Positions 53,798 to 62,400 of a stretch of 64,000 nt of DNA are shown piece after piece. This DNA comes from Nannocystis sp. (lineage in GTDB: Bacteria > Myxococcota_A > Polyangia > Nannocystales > Nannocystaceae), in assembly GCF_016714285.1 (NCBI RefSeq), contig NZ_JADJNN010000012.1:186001-250000 (forward strand), given 5' to 3'. Position numbers and translations under genes: made by a program. Position 1 is the first letter of the stretch, and every line of letters starts with the position of its first letter. A model generated the notes under the pieces. That model saw only the letters and a program-made list of their open reading frames with translations. It did not search any database and was not told the DNA's origin.

Positions 53798-54988
53798 ATG
53801 TCGACCTCGGTGAGCGCACGCAGCAGCAGTTCGCCAGGGGCCACAAAGGTGGCCACGAGTGTGGCCGCGCGAATGGCGCGAGGGGGCCTGCTGGTGCATT
53901 TGCTGCCCCTGGTGGCGGGTGCGCTGCTGTTGGGCGGCATGGGCGGCTGCAGCGGCAAGGGGCGCCGCGACGAGGTGGTGCCGCCGACGGGGATGAACAC
54001 GCAGTCGCAGATCCGGCGCTATGTCGACAAGGCGGTGCGACGCTCGAGCGAGGGCGTGATCCTCATGCCGTCGAAGAAGGCCGACACCCTCTTCGATCGC
54101 ACGCGGCTCAACGAGATCGCCCAGAGCCTGCGGGTGCCTGCGGCGCTGTGCTTCGTCAACCGGGCGATCGAGACGATGAAGCTCGGGCAGCAGGACGGCG
54201 AGACGACCTTCCTCGGCGTGCCCGAGGGCCAGATCCGCATCCGCACGCGCATCAACCCGGCCGGCGAGGTGCTCCGCACCGAGATCGTCGAGACCGGCTT
54301 CCAGGACGAGTCGATGTACGCGTGCCTCAGCAAGGCGATCAAGGCGATTCGCTGGACCACCAACAAGAGCGGGGTGGTCCAGTTCATCGACGTGATCTAC
54401 TGGGTCAGCCTCGGCTACCAGGCCGAGGACCACTCGGACGAGGCCCTGCTGCTGCTGCGCAAGCAGCAGGCGATCGCGGCCGAGAAGGCGCGCGGCTGCC
54501 TGGTCAACCGGGTCTCGGCCGGGCGCTACCAGGTCCAGGGGCTGTCGCTGATGGACCGCGACGGCCGCACGCTGGTCAACCGCGTCGAGCCGGGGGTGCT
54601 GCCCGAGAACGTCGGCGAGTGCGTGGCGATCGTGTTTCGTGACATCCGTATGCAGCCGGTCAAGGAGGCGTTCGTGCGGCCGTTCACGCCGCGCGCGGAC
54701 TTCGTGGTCGCGACCGACGGGACCGTGAACTTCACCGACGAGCGCTGGCTCGCCGTGCTCAAGCTCGAGGAAGAGGCGATGCGCGAGGCCCGGCTCGCCG
54801 AGCTGGCCGGCGACGACCCGGTGACGCAGGTCGATGAGGGCGAGGCGCGGCCAGGCCCGGGCACGCCGCGGCCGTCGCAGGTGGCGGGCACCAGCGGCGC
54901 CTCGACCCCGGAGGCGACCCGCGCTGACCCGGCCGCGGGCGGGCAGAAGCTCAAGCTCGGCGGGATGCGCAAGAAGCCGCCGGGCTGA
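53798..54988 (+). CDS. lipoprotein resembling AgmX/PglI C-terminal proteins
   Basis: The 396-aa protein has an N-terminal stretch, then MARGGLLVHLLPLVAGALLLGGMGGC (lipobox GMGGC). The mature part contains AALCFVNRAIETMKLGQQDGETTFLGVPEGQIRIRTRINPAGEVLRTEIVETGFQDESMYACLSKAIKAIRW, which matches the CxxxA...G.V.....I...G....C....I pattern of the AgmX/PglI module. The C-terminus is Pro/Gly-rich. ATG 53798 follows a TACACA box, but ATG 53873 would give a more normal signal peptide (371 aa). The role in the envelope is inferred only. Confidence 0.72.
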   Translation: MSTSVSARSSSSPGATKVATSVAARMARGGLLVHLLPLVAGALLLGGMGGCSGKGRRDEVVPPTGMNTQSQIRRYVDKAVRRSSEGVILMPSKKADTLFDRTRLNEIAQSLRVPAALCFVNRAIETMKLGQQDGETTFLGVPEGQIRIRTRINPAGEVLRTEIVETGFQDESMYACLSKAIKAIRWTTNKSGVVQFIDVIYWVSLGYQAEDHSDEALLLLRKQQAIAAEKARGCLVNRVSAGRYQVQGLSLMDRDGRTLVNRVEPGVLPENVGECVAIVFRDIRMQPVKEAFVRPFTPRADFVVATDGTVNFTDERWLAVLKLEEEAMREARLAELAGDDPVTQVDEGEARPGPGTPRPSQVAGTSGASTPEATRADPAAGGQKLKLGGMRKKPPG

Positions 54989-55072
54989 GCTGCTGCGGCC
55001 TCAGGGCCCGTGGGCAGGGTTCGTGTGCGGGGCCCGTTCGCGGTCCGTTTGCGTTCGCGGCCCGGCGCTCGT

Positions 55073-56050
55073 TCAGGGCTTCGGCTTGTCGTGGGTGGCG
55101 CGCGGCGGGAACAGCAGGCTGAGGAGCACCGAGCTGAGGATGAGGCCGGCGACCACCGCGAGCGAGACCTTCACCGGGATGTGGTAGGGGGCGAGGTAGC
55201 TGCCGAGGCCCATGCCGAGGATCATCTTCGTGCCGACGAAGCTGAGCACCAGGCCGAGGCCGTACTTGAGCAGGTGGAAGCGGTCGATCACGTTCTCCAG
55301 CAGGAAGAACATCGAGCGCAGGCCCATGACGGCGCACATGTTGCTGGTGAACACGATGAAGGGGTCCGTCGTGATGCCGAAGATCGCGGGGATCGAGTCG
55401 AGGGCGAACACCACGTCGGCGGTCTCGACCATCAGCAGGGTCACGAACAGCGGGGTGGCGTAGCGGCGACCCTCGCGGAGGGTGAAGAAGTGCGGGCCGT
55501 CGAACTCCTTGGTGACGCGCAGGTACTTCTCGACCATGCGCTTGACCCAATTGTCCTTCTGGCCGCCGCTCGGCTCGCCCTCGTCGCCGCTGACGAAGAG
55601 CAGGCGCAGGCCGGTGAGCAGGAGGAAGCCGCCGAACAGGTAGAGGCTCCACGTGAACATCTCGATCAGCGCCAGGCCGGCGCCGATGAACACGCCGCGC
55701 AGGATCAAGGCGCCGAGGATGCCTGCGAACAGCACGCGGTGGAGGTACTCCGCGGGGATCCGCATGTAGCGGAACAGGACGACGAACACGAAGATGTTGT
55801 CGACGCTGAGCGCCTCCTCGATGAAGTAGGCGCTCATGAACTCGAGCGCCTTCTCCTGGCCGTAGGCGTAATAGACGTAGGCGTTGAAGGCGAGGCTGAG
55901 CGCGACCCAGACGACGGACCAGCGCAGCGCCTCGCCCATCGTGACGCGGTGCGGCTTGCGGTTAAAGACGCCCAGATCGAGCGCCAGGATCACGAAGAAG
56001 CCGAGGAGGAAGAGGCCCCAGGAGAGGGGCGAGCCGACGGTATGGAACAA
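55073..56050 (-). CDS. TerC family integral membrane protein (Alx-like)
   Basis: The 325-aa protein has about nine helices and TerC hallmarks: EALSVDNIFVFVVLFRYMRIPAEYLHRVLF, LILRGVFIGAGLALIEMF, LLMVETADVVFALDSIPAIFGITTDPFIVFTSNMCAVMGLRSMFFLLENVIDRF. TerC/Alx proteins are linked to tellurite resistance and manganese export; conserved acidic residues in VDN and ETADVVFALDS probably bind metal. No yybP-ykoY riboswitch is visible upstream, where another gene ends 28 bp away after frameshift correction. Confidence 0.92.
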   Translation of the reverse strand: MFHTVGSPLSWGLFLLGFFVILALDLGVFNRKPHRVTMGEALRWSVVWVALSLAFNAYVYYAYGQEKALEFMSAYFIEEALSVDNIFVFVVLFRYMRIPAEYLHRVLFAGILGALILRGVFIGAGLALIEMFTWSLYLFGGFLLLTGLRLLFVSGDEGEPSGGQKDNWVKRMVEKYLRVTKEFDGPHFFTLREGRRYATPLFVTLLMVETADVVFALDSIPAIFGITTDPFIVFTSNMCAVMGLRSMFFLLENVIDRFHLLKYGLGLVLSFVGTKMILGMGLGSYLAPYHIPVKVSLAVVAGLILSSVLLSLLFPPRATHDKPKP

Positions 56051-56658
56051 GGCGGGGCTGCTTTCGGCCGGGGGCGGCTCAGGGGGCAGGAGCGGCCGGT
56101 GCAGCAGGAGCGCCAGCGGGAGCAGCGGCGGCGCCAGCGCCCTGGGGGGCCGGCGGGGGTCTTGTCGGTGATCGTCTCCACGTGGTCGGCCTTGACGCGC
56201 AGCGTCAGCTTGCGGGGTTTGGTCTCGTCGGTGAAGTCGAGGTCGACGAGGGTGCCGCGGAAGGCGATCGGGAAGTTCGGCGCGAGCGGCTTGCCGAGCT
56301 CCGGGGTGGTGAAGACCTGGTACTCGAAGGTGATCTCGTAGAGGACGGGATCGGGGACGTGGGCGAACAGCTCGTAGGCGCCGTACTGCGAGTCCTCGAC
56401 GGTGGGCGCGAGGCCGTTGCCGCTCTGGAAGATCGCCTGGCCGGTGAAGCTGCCGGGGGTGGTCTTGAGCTGCTTGACGTGGTCCCTGCGGGCGTCCTTG
56501 CTCATCAAGTTGAACGCCTCGAGGTTCTTCTTGTTGAAGGTGAGGTCGGTGCCGGCCGGGTCGTAGGCCTTGGGCAGGGCCAGCAGGTCCTTCTTCTCCT
56601 GCTGACAGCCCGCCAGGAGGGCGCTGGTGATGATGAGCGCAGGGAGCGTGCGGCGCAT
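55990..56658 (-). CDS. lipoprotein of unknown function with a probable 3' frameshift
   Basis: The protein begins MRRTLPALIITSALLAGCQQEKKDLLALP (lipobox LAGC, Cys 18), then about 140 plausible residues (VLYEITFEYQVFTTPELGKPLAPNFPIAFRGTLVDLDF, TKPRKLTLRVKADHVETITDKT). After that the frame turns into Arg/Cys/Ser-rich nonsense and overlaps terC by 61 bp. Removing one base from the G6 run at 56144-56149 gives PAGPQGAGAAAAPAGAP and a stop at 56079, clear of terC. That strongly suggests a homopolymer error or fresh mutation. ATG 56658 is chosen for the signal peptide. Confidence 0.7.
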   Translation of the reverse strand: MRRTLPALIITSALLAGCQQEKKDLLALPKAYDPAGTDLTFNKKNLEAFNLMSKDARRDHVKQLKTTPGSFTGQAIFQSGNGLAPTVEDSQYGAYELFAHVPDPVLYEITFEYQVFTTPELGKPLAPNFPIAFRGTLVDLDFTDETKPRKLTLRVKADHVETITDKTPAGPPGRWRRRCSRWRSCCTGRSCPLSRPRPKAAPPCSIPSARPSPGASSSSASS

Positions 56659-56793
56659 GGCGGGCAAGCTAGCACGTCCGGACGGGAGCGTGCACCCAGG
56701 GACCGGCGTCCGCTGGCGCACGGGCTGGACGAGGTGGCACCGAGGTACCGGCGTCCGCTCGGACTGGCACGGGCTGCCTTGGACTGGCTTGGA

Positions 56794-57588
56794 TCAGGGG
56801 GTCGGGTCGTCGGGGAGCAGCTGCGCCGGGCCGAGCGCGCTGGCGAGGGCGTCGCGGGCGGCGCGGGCGAGGTGTCGCTGCGCCCCGGTGGCCTCGAAGG
56901 TGACGCGCACGACGCAGCGCAGGCGGCCCTGCGGGTCGGCGCTCCAGCGGGGGTAGGACCCGATCTCGACGCTGGCGAAGTCGGCGACGACGCGGTTGAG
57001 GGGGGCGGCGAGGTCGGCCTCGTCGAGCTCGGTGTGCAGGCGCCAGAGGGCCCAGCCGCCGGCGTCGGGGAGCTCGCCGGGGATCGCCTCGAGGGCCTCG
57101 ATCTTGGCCAGGCACAGCTCGGGGATGCCGGGGAGGACGTAGATCCGGCGATCGTCGACGCGCAGGCGCATCACCGGCCAGCCGTGCTCCGCGGTGAGTT
57201 CGGTGCCGGCGGGGAGCTCGGCCATCTTGAGCGCGGCGGGGGTGATGCGCTCGCCGAAGTGGCTCCGCAGCAGGCGCTCCATCGCCGGGTCGCGCTGCAG
57301 CGGGCGACCGAGGGCGAGGGCGATGGCCTCCATGGTCACGTCGTCGTGGGTGGGGCCGACGCCGCCGGAGGTGAACACCAGGGGGGTGCGGGCCAGGAGG
57401 CGCAGGAGGGCGTCGCCGATGGCGCCGAGCTGGTCCTCGACGGTGCAGACCTCGAGCAGCCGGATGCCGCGCCGGCGCATCATCTTCGCCAGGTTGTGGC
57501 CGTTCTGATCGCGGATCTTGCCGCTCAGCAGCTCGTTGCCGATGAGCAGCACGGCCGCGGTCGGGGTGACGGTGAGCTCGGGGGCCAT
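56794..57588 (-). CDS. CinA/MoaB-like molybdopterin-binding-domain protein
   Basis: This 264-aa protein matches the N-terminal COG1058 domain of CinA: AAVLLIGNELLSGKIRDQNGHNLAKMMRRRGIRLLEVCTVEDQLGAI, TPLVFTSGGVGPTHDDVTMEAIALALGRPL and RRIYVLPGIPELCLAKIEAL. It lacks the C-terminal nicotinamide-nucleotide amidase domain, so it is the stand-alone form, which in some bacteria acts on nucleotide pyrophosphates. Family known, exact reaction inferred. It is divergent from pyrB. Confidence 0.85.
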   Translation of the reverse strand: MAPELTVTPTAAVLLIGNELLSGKIRDQNGHNLAKMMRRRGIRLLEVCTVEDQLGAIGDALLRLLARTPLVFTSGGVGPTHDDVTMEAIALALGRPLQRDPAMERLLRSHFGERITPAALKMAELPAGTELTAEHGWPVMRLRVDDRRIYVLPGIPELCLAKIEALEAIPGELPDAGGWALWRLHTELDEADLAAPLNRVVADFASVEIGSYPRWSADPQGRLRCVVRVTFEATGAQRHLARAARDALASALGPAQLLPDDPTP

Positions 57589-57701
57589 GCGCGGGTCCTT
57601 GGCGCGAGGGTAACAGCATGCCGGGCTCCTGTGAGCGATCGACGGGCGCCCGCGCTTGACGTCGGCGGCGGGCGGGGGGTAGTTCGGCGTCGGCGGGAGG
57701 C

Positions 57702-58775
57702 ATGGACATGCGCGCGGCAGTCGGCACCAGCGGGGTTGATTTCCAGAGCGTGCAGAGCGCGCCGTCCGCGGTGGGGGCGTCCTTCGCGGTGGGGGTGCGG
57801 CGCCCCGGTCGTGACCTGTGTGAGATCGGGGATCTCGATCTCGACGCGACCTGCGAGCTGCTGGCGGCCGCGCGTGCCCTCGTGCCGCTGGCGGCCGGTG
57901 ACGGGCCGCGCGGGCGAGTGGCGCTGCGCGGCGCGCTGATCTTGAGCCTGTTCAACGAGCCGAGCACGCGCACGCGGCTGAGCTTCGAGGTCGCGGCGCG
58001 GCGGCTCGGGGCGCAGGTGGTCGACTTCCAGCACGACGGCGCGAGCTCGGCGGCGAAGGGCGAGACGGAGCTCGACGCGCTGCACAACCTCGACGCGATG
58101 GGCTTCGACGCGGCGGTGGTCCGCGACGGGCGCGACGGCTATCCGCTGTGGCTGTGCTCGCAGCTGCGGGCGCGGGTGGTCAACGCGGGCGACGGCGTGC
58201 ACGAGCACCCGACGCAGGCGCTGCTCGACGCGCTGACGATCCTCGAGGCGTTCGGGCGCGAGCCGGTGCCGGGGGCGCTGGACGGGCTGCGGGTGGCGAT
58301 CTGCGGCGATCTGCGGCACGGCCGGGTCGGTCGATCGAACCTCCGGCTGCTGCGGACGCTGGGGGCGGAGCTGGTGATCGCGGGGCCGGGCTCGCTGGCG
58401 CCGGCGGAGCTGGCCCGAGAATTTGGCGTCGGCCTGGCGCCGGATCTCGACGCGGCGCTGACGGGCGCGCACGTGGCGATGATGCTGCGGATCCAGCGGG
58501 AGCGGCTGCCGGCCGACCTGCGCCTGCCCGACGACGCCAGCTACCACGCGGCCTGGGGTCTCACGCAGGCGCGGCTCGGGCGGCTCGCGCCGGGCGGGGT
58601 GGTGCTGCACCCGGGGCCGATGAACCGTGGGGTCGAGATCGCCGACGAGGTGGCCGACGGCCCGCGCAGCCGCATCTTGCGGCAGGTGACGCTCGGCGTC
58701 GCGGTGCGGATGGCCGTCCTGGCGCGCGCGTGTGGGGTGTCCGCGGAGACATGTCTCAAGGAGCAGGTGGTATGA
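57702..58775 (+). CDS. pyrB: aspartate carbamoyltransferase catalytic subunit
   Basis: The 357-aa enzyme makes N-carbamoyl-aspartate in pyrimidine synthesis. Motifs: carbamoyl-phosphate-binding FNEPSTRTRLSFE, loop SSAAKGE, GVHEHPTQALLDALTI, GDLRHGRVGRSNLRLL and C-terminal HPGPMNRGVEIADEV. The first about 40 residues and the last few (GVSAETCLKEQVV) are extensions; the latter is encoded by a dispersed GACATGTC motif inside a duplicated 82-bp segment. Start ATG 57702 or 57708. Its stop overlaps an ATG in the duplicated junction. Confidence 0.94.
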   Translation: MDMRAAVGTSGVDFQSVQSAPSAVGASFAVGVRRPGRDLCEIGDLDLDATCELLAAARALVPLAAGDGPRGRVALRGALILSLFNEPSTRTRLSFEVAARRLGAQVVDFQHDGASSAAKGETELDALHNLDAMGFDAAVVRDGRDGYPLWLCSQLRARVVNAGDGVHEHPTQALLDALTILEAFGREPVPGALDGLRVAICGDLRHGRVGRSNLRLLRTLGAELVIAGPGSLAPAELAREFGVGLAPDLDAALTGAHVAMMLRIQRERLPADLRLPDDASYHAAWGLTQARLGRLAPGGVVLHPGPMNRGVEIADEVADGPRSRILRQVTLGVAVRMAVLARACGVSAETCLKEQVV

Positions 58776-58875
58776 GCGCGGAGTCTGAGGCGGTCCGGTC
58801 CTGGTCCGTGCGTGTGGGGTGTCCGCAGGGACATGTCTCAAGGAGCAGGTGGTATGAGCGCGGAGTCTGCGGCGG
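58728..58875 (+). repeat. duplicated pyrB-carA junction (82-bp offset)
   Basis: The stretch starting GCGTGTGGGGTGTCCGC and running through GACATGTCTCAAGGAGC to the carA initiation region occurs at 58728 and again at 58810, offset 82 bp. Both copies contain ATGAGCGCGGAGTCTG; the first ATG (58772) overlaps the pyrB stop and the second (58854) is the carA start. Because 82 is not a multiple of 3, the first ATG is out of frame with carA. Confidence 0.92.
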
Positions 58876-60014
58876 GCGCGAGCGATCGGGGGCCGGGGCT
58901 GCTGGTGTTGGCCGACGGGCGGGTGTTTCGCGGCGTCGGCTTCGGCGCGCGCACGACCGCGGTCGGCGAGCTGGTGTTCAACACGGCGATGTCGGGCTAC
59001 CAGGAGATCGTGACGGACCCGTCGTACACCGGGCAGCTGGTGTGCCTGACGGTGGCCGAGGTCGGGAACGTCGGCGTCAACCCGGACGACGAGGAGTCGC
59101 GCGGGCACGGCTGCGCGGGGCTGGTGGTCCGCAGCCTGGCGGCGCGGCCGTCGAACTGGCGGGCGACGCAGGACCTGCCGGGCTACCTGGCGGCGCGCGG
59201 GGTGCCGGGGATCTGCGAGCTCGACACGCGGGCGCTGACCCGGCACCTGCGCGACGCGGGGGCGGTGATGGCGGCGCTGTCCACCGATGGGGCGGACGTC
59301 GAGGGCTTGCTGCGGCTGGCCCGCGCGGCGCCGACGATGGAGGGCCAGGACCTGACGCTGCGGGTGAGCACGCCGCAGCGCTACACCTGGGACAGCCCGA
59401 GCTGGGGCGTGACGGCGCCGCCGACCGACGTGCACGTGGTGTGCTGGGACTTCGGGGTCAAGCTGAACCTGCTCCGGCGCCTGCGCGACGAGGGGGCGCG
59501 GGTGACGGTGGTGCCGACGGGCACGACGGCGGCGGAGATCGTCGCGCTGCGGCCGGACGGGGTGCTGCTGAGCAACGGGCCGGGCGACCCGGCGGCGGCG
59601 ACCGGGGTGATCGAGCAGCTGCGGCTGCTGCTCGCGCGCATCGACGTGCCGGTGTTCGGCGTGTGCCTCGGGCACCAGCTGCTCGCGCTGGCGCTCGGCG
59701 GGCGGACCTACAAGCTGAAGTTCGGGCACCACGGTGGCAACCATCCGGTGCGGCACGAGGACAGCGGGCGGGTCGCGATCACGAGCCAGAACCACGGCTT
59801 CGCGGTCGACATGACGTCGCTCGGGGTCGGGGCGGTGCTGACCCACCGCAACCTCTTCGACGACACGGCGGCGGGGCTGCGCCTGCGCGATCGGCCGATC
59901 GCCAGCGTGCAGTACCACCCGGAGGCCTCGCCCGGGCCGCACGACGCGGCCGATCTGCTGGCCGCGTTCGTGGCCCAGGTCCGGCGCCAGCGGGTGCGGG
60001 CGCGGTCGGCGTGA
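58854..60014 (+). CDS. carA: carbamoyl-phosphate synthase small (glutaminase) subunit
   Basis: The 386-aa subunit hydrolyses glutamine and passes ammonia to CarB. Motifs: GARTTAVGELVFNTAMSGYQEIVTDPSYTGQ, the substrate region GYLAARGVPGICELDTRALTRHLRD, and a class I amidotransferase domain with VCWDFGVKLNLLRRL, catalytic Cys in VFGVCLGHQLLALALGG (C271) and His/Glu in VQYHPEASPGPHDA. ATG 58854 is in the second copy of the duplicated junction. It is paired with pyrB as a pyrimidine operon; carB is not in the window. The stop overlaps the next gene (GTGA). Confidence 0.95.
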   Translation: MSAESAAGASDRGPGLLVLADGRVFRGVGFGARTTAVGELVFNTAMSGYQEIVTDPSYTGQLVCLTVAEVGNVGVNPDDEESRGHGCAGLVVRSLAARPSNWRATQDLPGYLAARGVPGICELDTRALTRHLRDAGAVMAALSTDGADVEGLLRLARAAPTMEGQDLTLRVSTPQRYTWDSPSWGVTAPPTDVHVVCWDFGVKLNLLRRLRDEGARVTVVPTGTTAAEIVALRPDGVLLSNGPGDPAAATGVIEQLRLLLARIDVPVFGVCLGHQLLALALGGRTYKLKFGHHGGNHPVRHEDSGRVAITSQNHGFAVDMTSLGVGAVLTHRNLFDDTAAGLRLRDRPIASVQYHPEASPGPHDAADLLAAFVAQVRRQRVRARSA

Positions 60015-60727
60015 GCCGCGAGCCGGTGGTGGTCGGGCGCCACCCGAGCCTGGCCAGCTTGATGCCGGAGCGCGGGCTGATCCGGGTCGGGCCTGACCTT
60101 CCGGACATGTCGGATCGGACATGGTGGGAGGGACAGCTCGATCGGCTCGCCGAGGCCGTGTTCGCGGCGGCGCCGGAGCGGGCGGCGCCGTTGATGGCGC
60201 GCTGGGACGAGCAGGTCGGTCGCCTCGGCGCCGGCGACCGCGATCACGATCTGCTGCAGGCGACGCGGATCGACTGGGCGCTGTGCGAGGCGGAGCTCGG
60301 CAATCCGGGCGAGACCTGGGCGTGGCGGGCGGCGCACGGGCGGGTGCCGGGCGTCGAGGCCGACGGGGCGGTGCAGGCGCTGGCGCGCTCGCAGGTCGGG
60401 CTGTTCGAGGTGTGGCCGGGGCGGCCGGCGCTGCTGCGCGGGCGCATCCGCGGGCTGTGTCTGCGGGTCGACGATCCGCTGCTGGCGACGCTCGGCGAGC
60501 GCGGGCGGCTCGCAGCGCTGTGGGAGCTGCGGGTGGTGTTCACGCGCGAGGGGGCGCGGGTGTGTCGCCCGCCGATCGCGTACCCGCTCGAGATCCTGGG
60601 GCGGCTGACGCGGGCGCACGAGCAGCACTGGCGCGCGCCCGGGCAGGGCCTCGATCTGATGCAGCTGCGGCGCATGCGGCTGCAGTGGACGCGGGCCCGC
60701 AGGGGCGGGCTGGCGGCGTTCGGCTGA
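60011..60727 (+). CDS. hypothetical protein coupled to carA
   Basis: The 238-aa protein is not recognised. It is Arg/Leu/Ala-rich and probably helical: QLDRLAEAVFAAAPERAAPLMARWDEQVGRL, ATRIDWALCEAELGNPGETWAWRAAHGRVPG, LRVVFTREGARVCRPPIAYPLEILGRLTRAHEQHW. No signal or membrane segment. GTG 60011 overlaps the carA stop, so it is probably translated from the pyrB-carA message. VGPDLPDMSDRTWW near residue 28 is encoded by a dispersed GACATGTC motif (about 60103). Confidence 0.65.
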   Translation: MSREPVVVGRHPSLASLMPERGLIRVGPDLPDMSDRTWWEGQLDRLAEAVFAAAPERAAPLMARWDEQVGRLGAGDRDHDLLQATRIDWALCEAELGNPGETWAWRAAHGRVPGVEADGAVQALARSQVGLFEVWPGRPALLRGRIRGLCLRVDDPLLATLGERGRLAALWELRVVFTREGARVCRPPIAYPLEILGRLTRAHEQHWRAPGQGLDLMQLRRMRLQWTRARRGGLAAFG

Positions 60728-62269
60728 TCAGCGGACGAAGATCATGCCGGGGAGGCCGTTGATGTTGCCGCCGACGCAGGTGTCGTAGCAGGAGCGCCAG
60801 CCGGTGGGGAACAGGCCGAAGTCGGGGCCGTCGACGTCGCGGAAGTGGAAGCTGCTCGTGTTGCCGGTGAAGCCGATCCAGTTGAACATGTTGGTGGTGC
60901 CGCCGCCGCAGGCGCCCTGCACGGTGGCGGGCTCGCCGATCGAGTAGTGGCTGTTGATGTGCACGTCGATGAAGTTGGCCTGCACGGTGTGGCGGTAGAT
61001 GCTGCCGGCGAAGGCCTTGGTGCCGGCGTGGTTGCCGAACAGGATCTGGGTGAAGGCGACGCCCTTGCCGGCGACGTCGAGGGCGTAGGCCTGGTTGTCG
61101 TCGTTGACGCTGCCGGCGGCGGTGCGCCAGCCGAAGCCGTTGAAGTTGTCGGTGCCGGCGCAGCCGGGGTTGCTCGGGGTGTTGCGTGAGCGGCCGGCGA
61201 GGGTCCAGCCGCCGCCGTCGGTGGTCATGTCGCAGTAGACGTCGAAGGGCTGCTTGGGGCCGTCGCCGTCGGTGTCGAGGGTGTAGACGCCGCTGGCGGT
61301 CATGGGCAGGCCGCTCTTGAGCTGCTTGCAGGCGGTCGGGAGGTTGCAGGCCCCGTTGACGCAGGCCCCGGTGACGCAGTCGGTGTCGGCGGCGCAGGCC
61401 TTGCCCTTGTTGCAGTCGTTGCAGGTGCCGCCGCCGCAGTCGACGTCGCTCTCCTTGCCGCTCTTGAGGCCGTCGCTGCAGGTCGGGAGCTTGCAGGCGA
61501 CGGTGCACTCGTCGCTGTTGCTCTGGTTGCCGTCGTCGCACTCCTCGACGCCGGCCTGGGCGGCCCCGTCGCCGCAGGCGGCGGCGAGGCAGGTGCTGAG
61601 GCAGGCGTCGGTGTCGACCTTGTTGCCGTCGTCGCACTGTTCGCCGGGCTGGGGCGCCCCGTCGCCGCAGGAGGCGAGGGCGCAGGCGTTGGTGCAGTCG
61701 TCGGCGTCGACCTTGTTGCCGTCGTCGCAGGCCTCGCCGGGCTGGATGAAGCCGTCGCCGCAGGCCGCGAGGGCGCACTTGGAGGTGCAGGTGTCGTCGT
61801 CGGCCTGGTTGCCGTCGTCGCAGGCCTCGGGCGGCTGGATCATGCCGTCGCCGCAGGCGGCGGGCTGACACGTGCTCGAGCAGGCGTCGGCGTCGTCGCT
61901 GTTGCCGTCGTCGCAGACCTCGGGGGGCTGGACGAAGCCGTCGCCGCACGCGGCCAGCTCGCAGGTGCTGGTGCACTCGTCGGTGTCCACGTCGTTGCCG
62001 TCGTCGCACTGCTCGTCGCCCTCGACGGTGGCGTTGCCGCAGATGGGGTCGGCCGCGGTGGTGGCGACGCCCAGGTCCTGGGCGCTGGCGGTTGTCGTGG
62101 GGGTGGCCTCGGTCGCGCTGCTCTCGGTGGCGCTGGCGGTGGGGTCGGAGACCGTCACCGGGACGGAGGCGCCGCTGATGCTCGTCGACTCGCCGCCGCC
62201 GGCGCAGGCGGCCAGCAGCAGGGCGCAGGCGAGGGTGGCGGTGGCGGTGGCCGGGGATCGGGTGTGCAC
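60728..62269 (-). CDS. surface lipoprotein with six CDDGN (DUF4215) repeats and a fibrinogen-like domain
   Basis: The 513-aa protein has signal MHTRSPATATATLACALLLAAC (lipobox LAAC) and a Thr/Ser linker. Six myxobacterial Cys-rich repeats of about 33 residues follow (CGNATVEGDEQCDDGNDVDTDECTSTC, CGDGFVQPPEVCDDGN and so on). A CSDGLKSGKESDVDCGG Cys-rich spacer comes next, then a fibrinogen-related C-terminal domain (SGVYTLDTDGDGPKQPFDVYCDMTTDGGGWTLAG ... GWRSCYDTC). The repeats form a disulfide stalk; the fibrinogen fold often binds glycans. Start is GTG. It could be co-transcribed with the tRNA-like elements upstream on its strand. Confidence 0.88.
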   Translation of the reverse strand: MHTRSPATATATLACALLLAACAGGGESTSISGASVPVTVSDPTASATESSATEATPTTTASAQDLGVATTAADPICGNATVEGDEQCDDGNDVDTDECTSTCELAACGDGFVQPPEVCDDGNSDDADACSSTCQPAACGDGMIQPPEACDDGNQADDDTCTSKCALAACGDGFIQPGEACDDGNKVDADDCTNACALASCGDGAPQPGEQCDDGNKVDTDACLSTCLAAACGDGAAQAGVEECDDGNQSNSDECTVACKLPTCSDGLKSGKESDVDCGGGTCNDCNKGKACAADTDCVTGACVNGACNLPTACKQLKSGLPMTASGVYTLDTDGDGPKQPFDVYCDMTTDGGGWTLAGRSRNTPSNPGCAGTDNFNGFGWRTAAGSVNDDNQAYALDVAGKGVAFTQILFGNHAGTKAFAGSIYRHTVQANFIDVHINSHYSIGEPATVQGACGGGTTNMFNWIGFTGNTSSFHFRDVDGPDFGLFPTGWRSCYDTCVGGNINGLPGMIFVR

Positions 62270-62321
62270 GGTCGGTCGAGCCAGGTTGCAGGGAAAGCGA
62301 GGGGCCGCCCGACGGAGACCT

Positions 62322-62394
62322 GGGACATTGAGGGACTTGAACCCTCAGCCTATCGATTGAATTTCGATCGCCCTACCAGTTGGGCGAAATGTAA
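62322..62394 (-). tRNA. tRNA-like element 1 (TTC anticodon position, identity uncertain)
   Basis: Folded by eye on the minus strand, 73 nt. D arm GCCC-AACTGGTA-GGGC; anticodon arm ATCGA-AATTCAA-TCGAT; variable AGGCT; T arm GAGGG-TTCAAGT-CCCTC. The T and D arms are excellent. However, acceptor TTACATT/AATGTCC pairs at only 5 of 7 positions (1 and 2 mismatched), the universally conserved U33 is A, and no CCA is encoded. It may be a pseudo-tRNA, an edited tRNA or a tRNA-shaped small RNA. Confidence 0.4.
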
Positions 62395-62400
62395 AGCCAA

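Noticed and set aside
56050..56080. yybP-ykoY manganese riboswitch before terC
   Set aside because: The space upstream is only about 28 bp after correcting the neighbouring frameshift, too short for that element.
58772..58875. First ATG of the duplicated junction as an extra gene before carA
   Set aside because: Its frame is offset from carA and runs into Arg/Gly-rich shadow sequence antiparallel to no known family; it is a by-product of the duplication.
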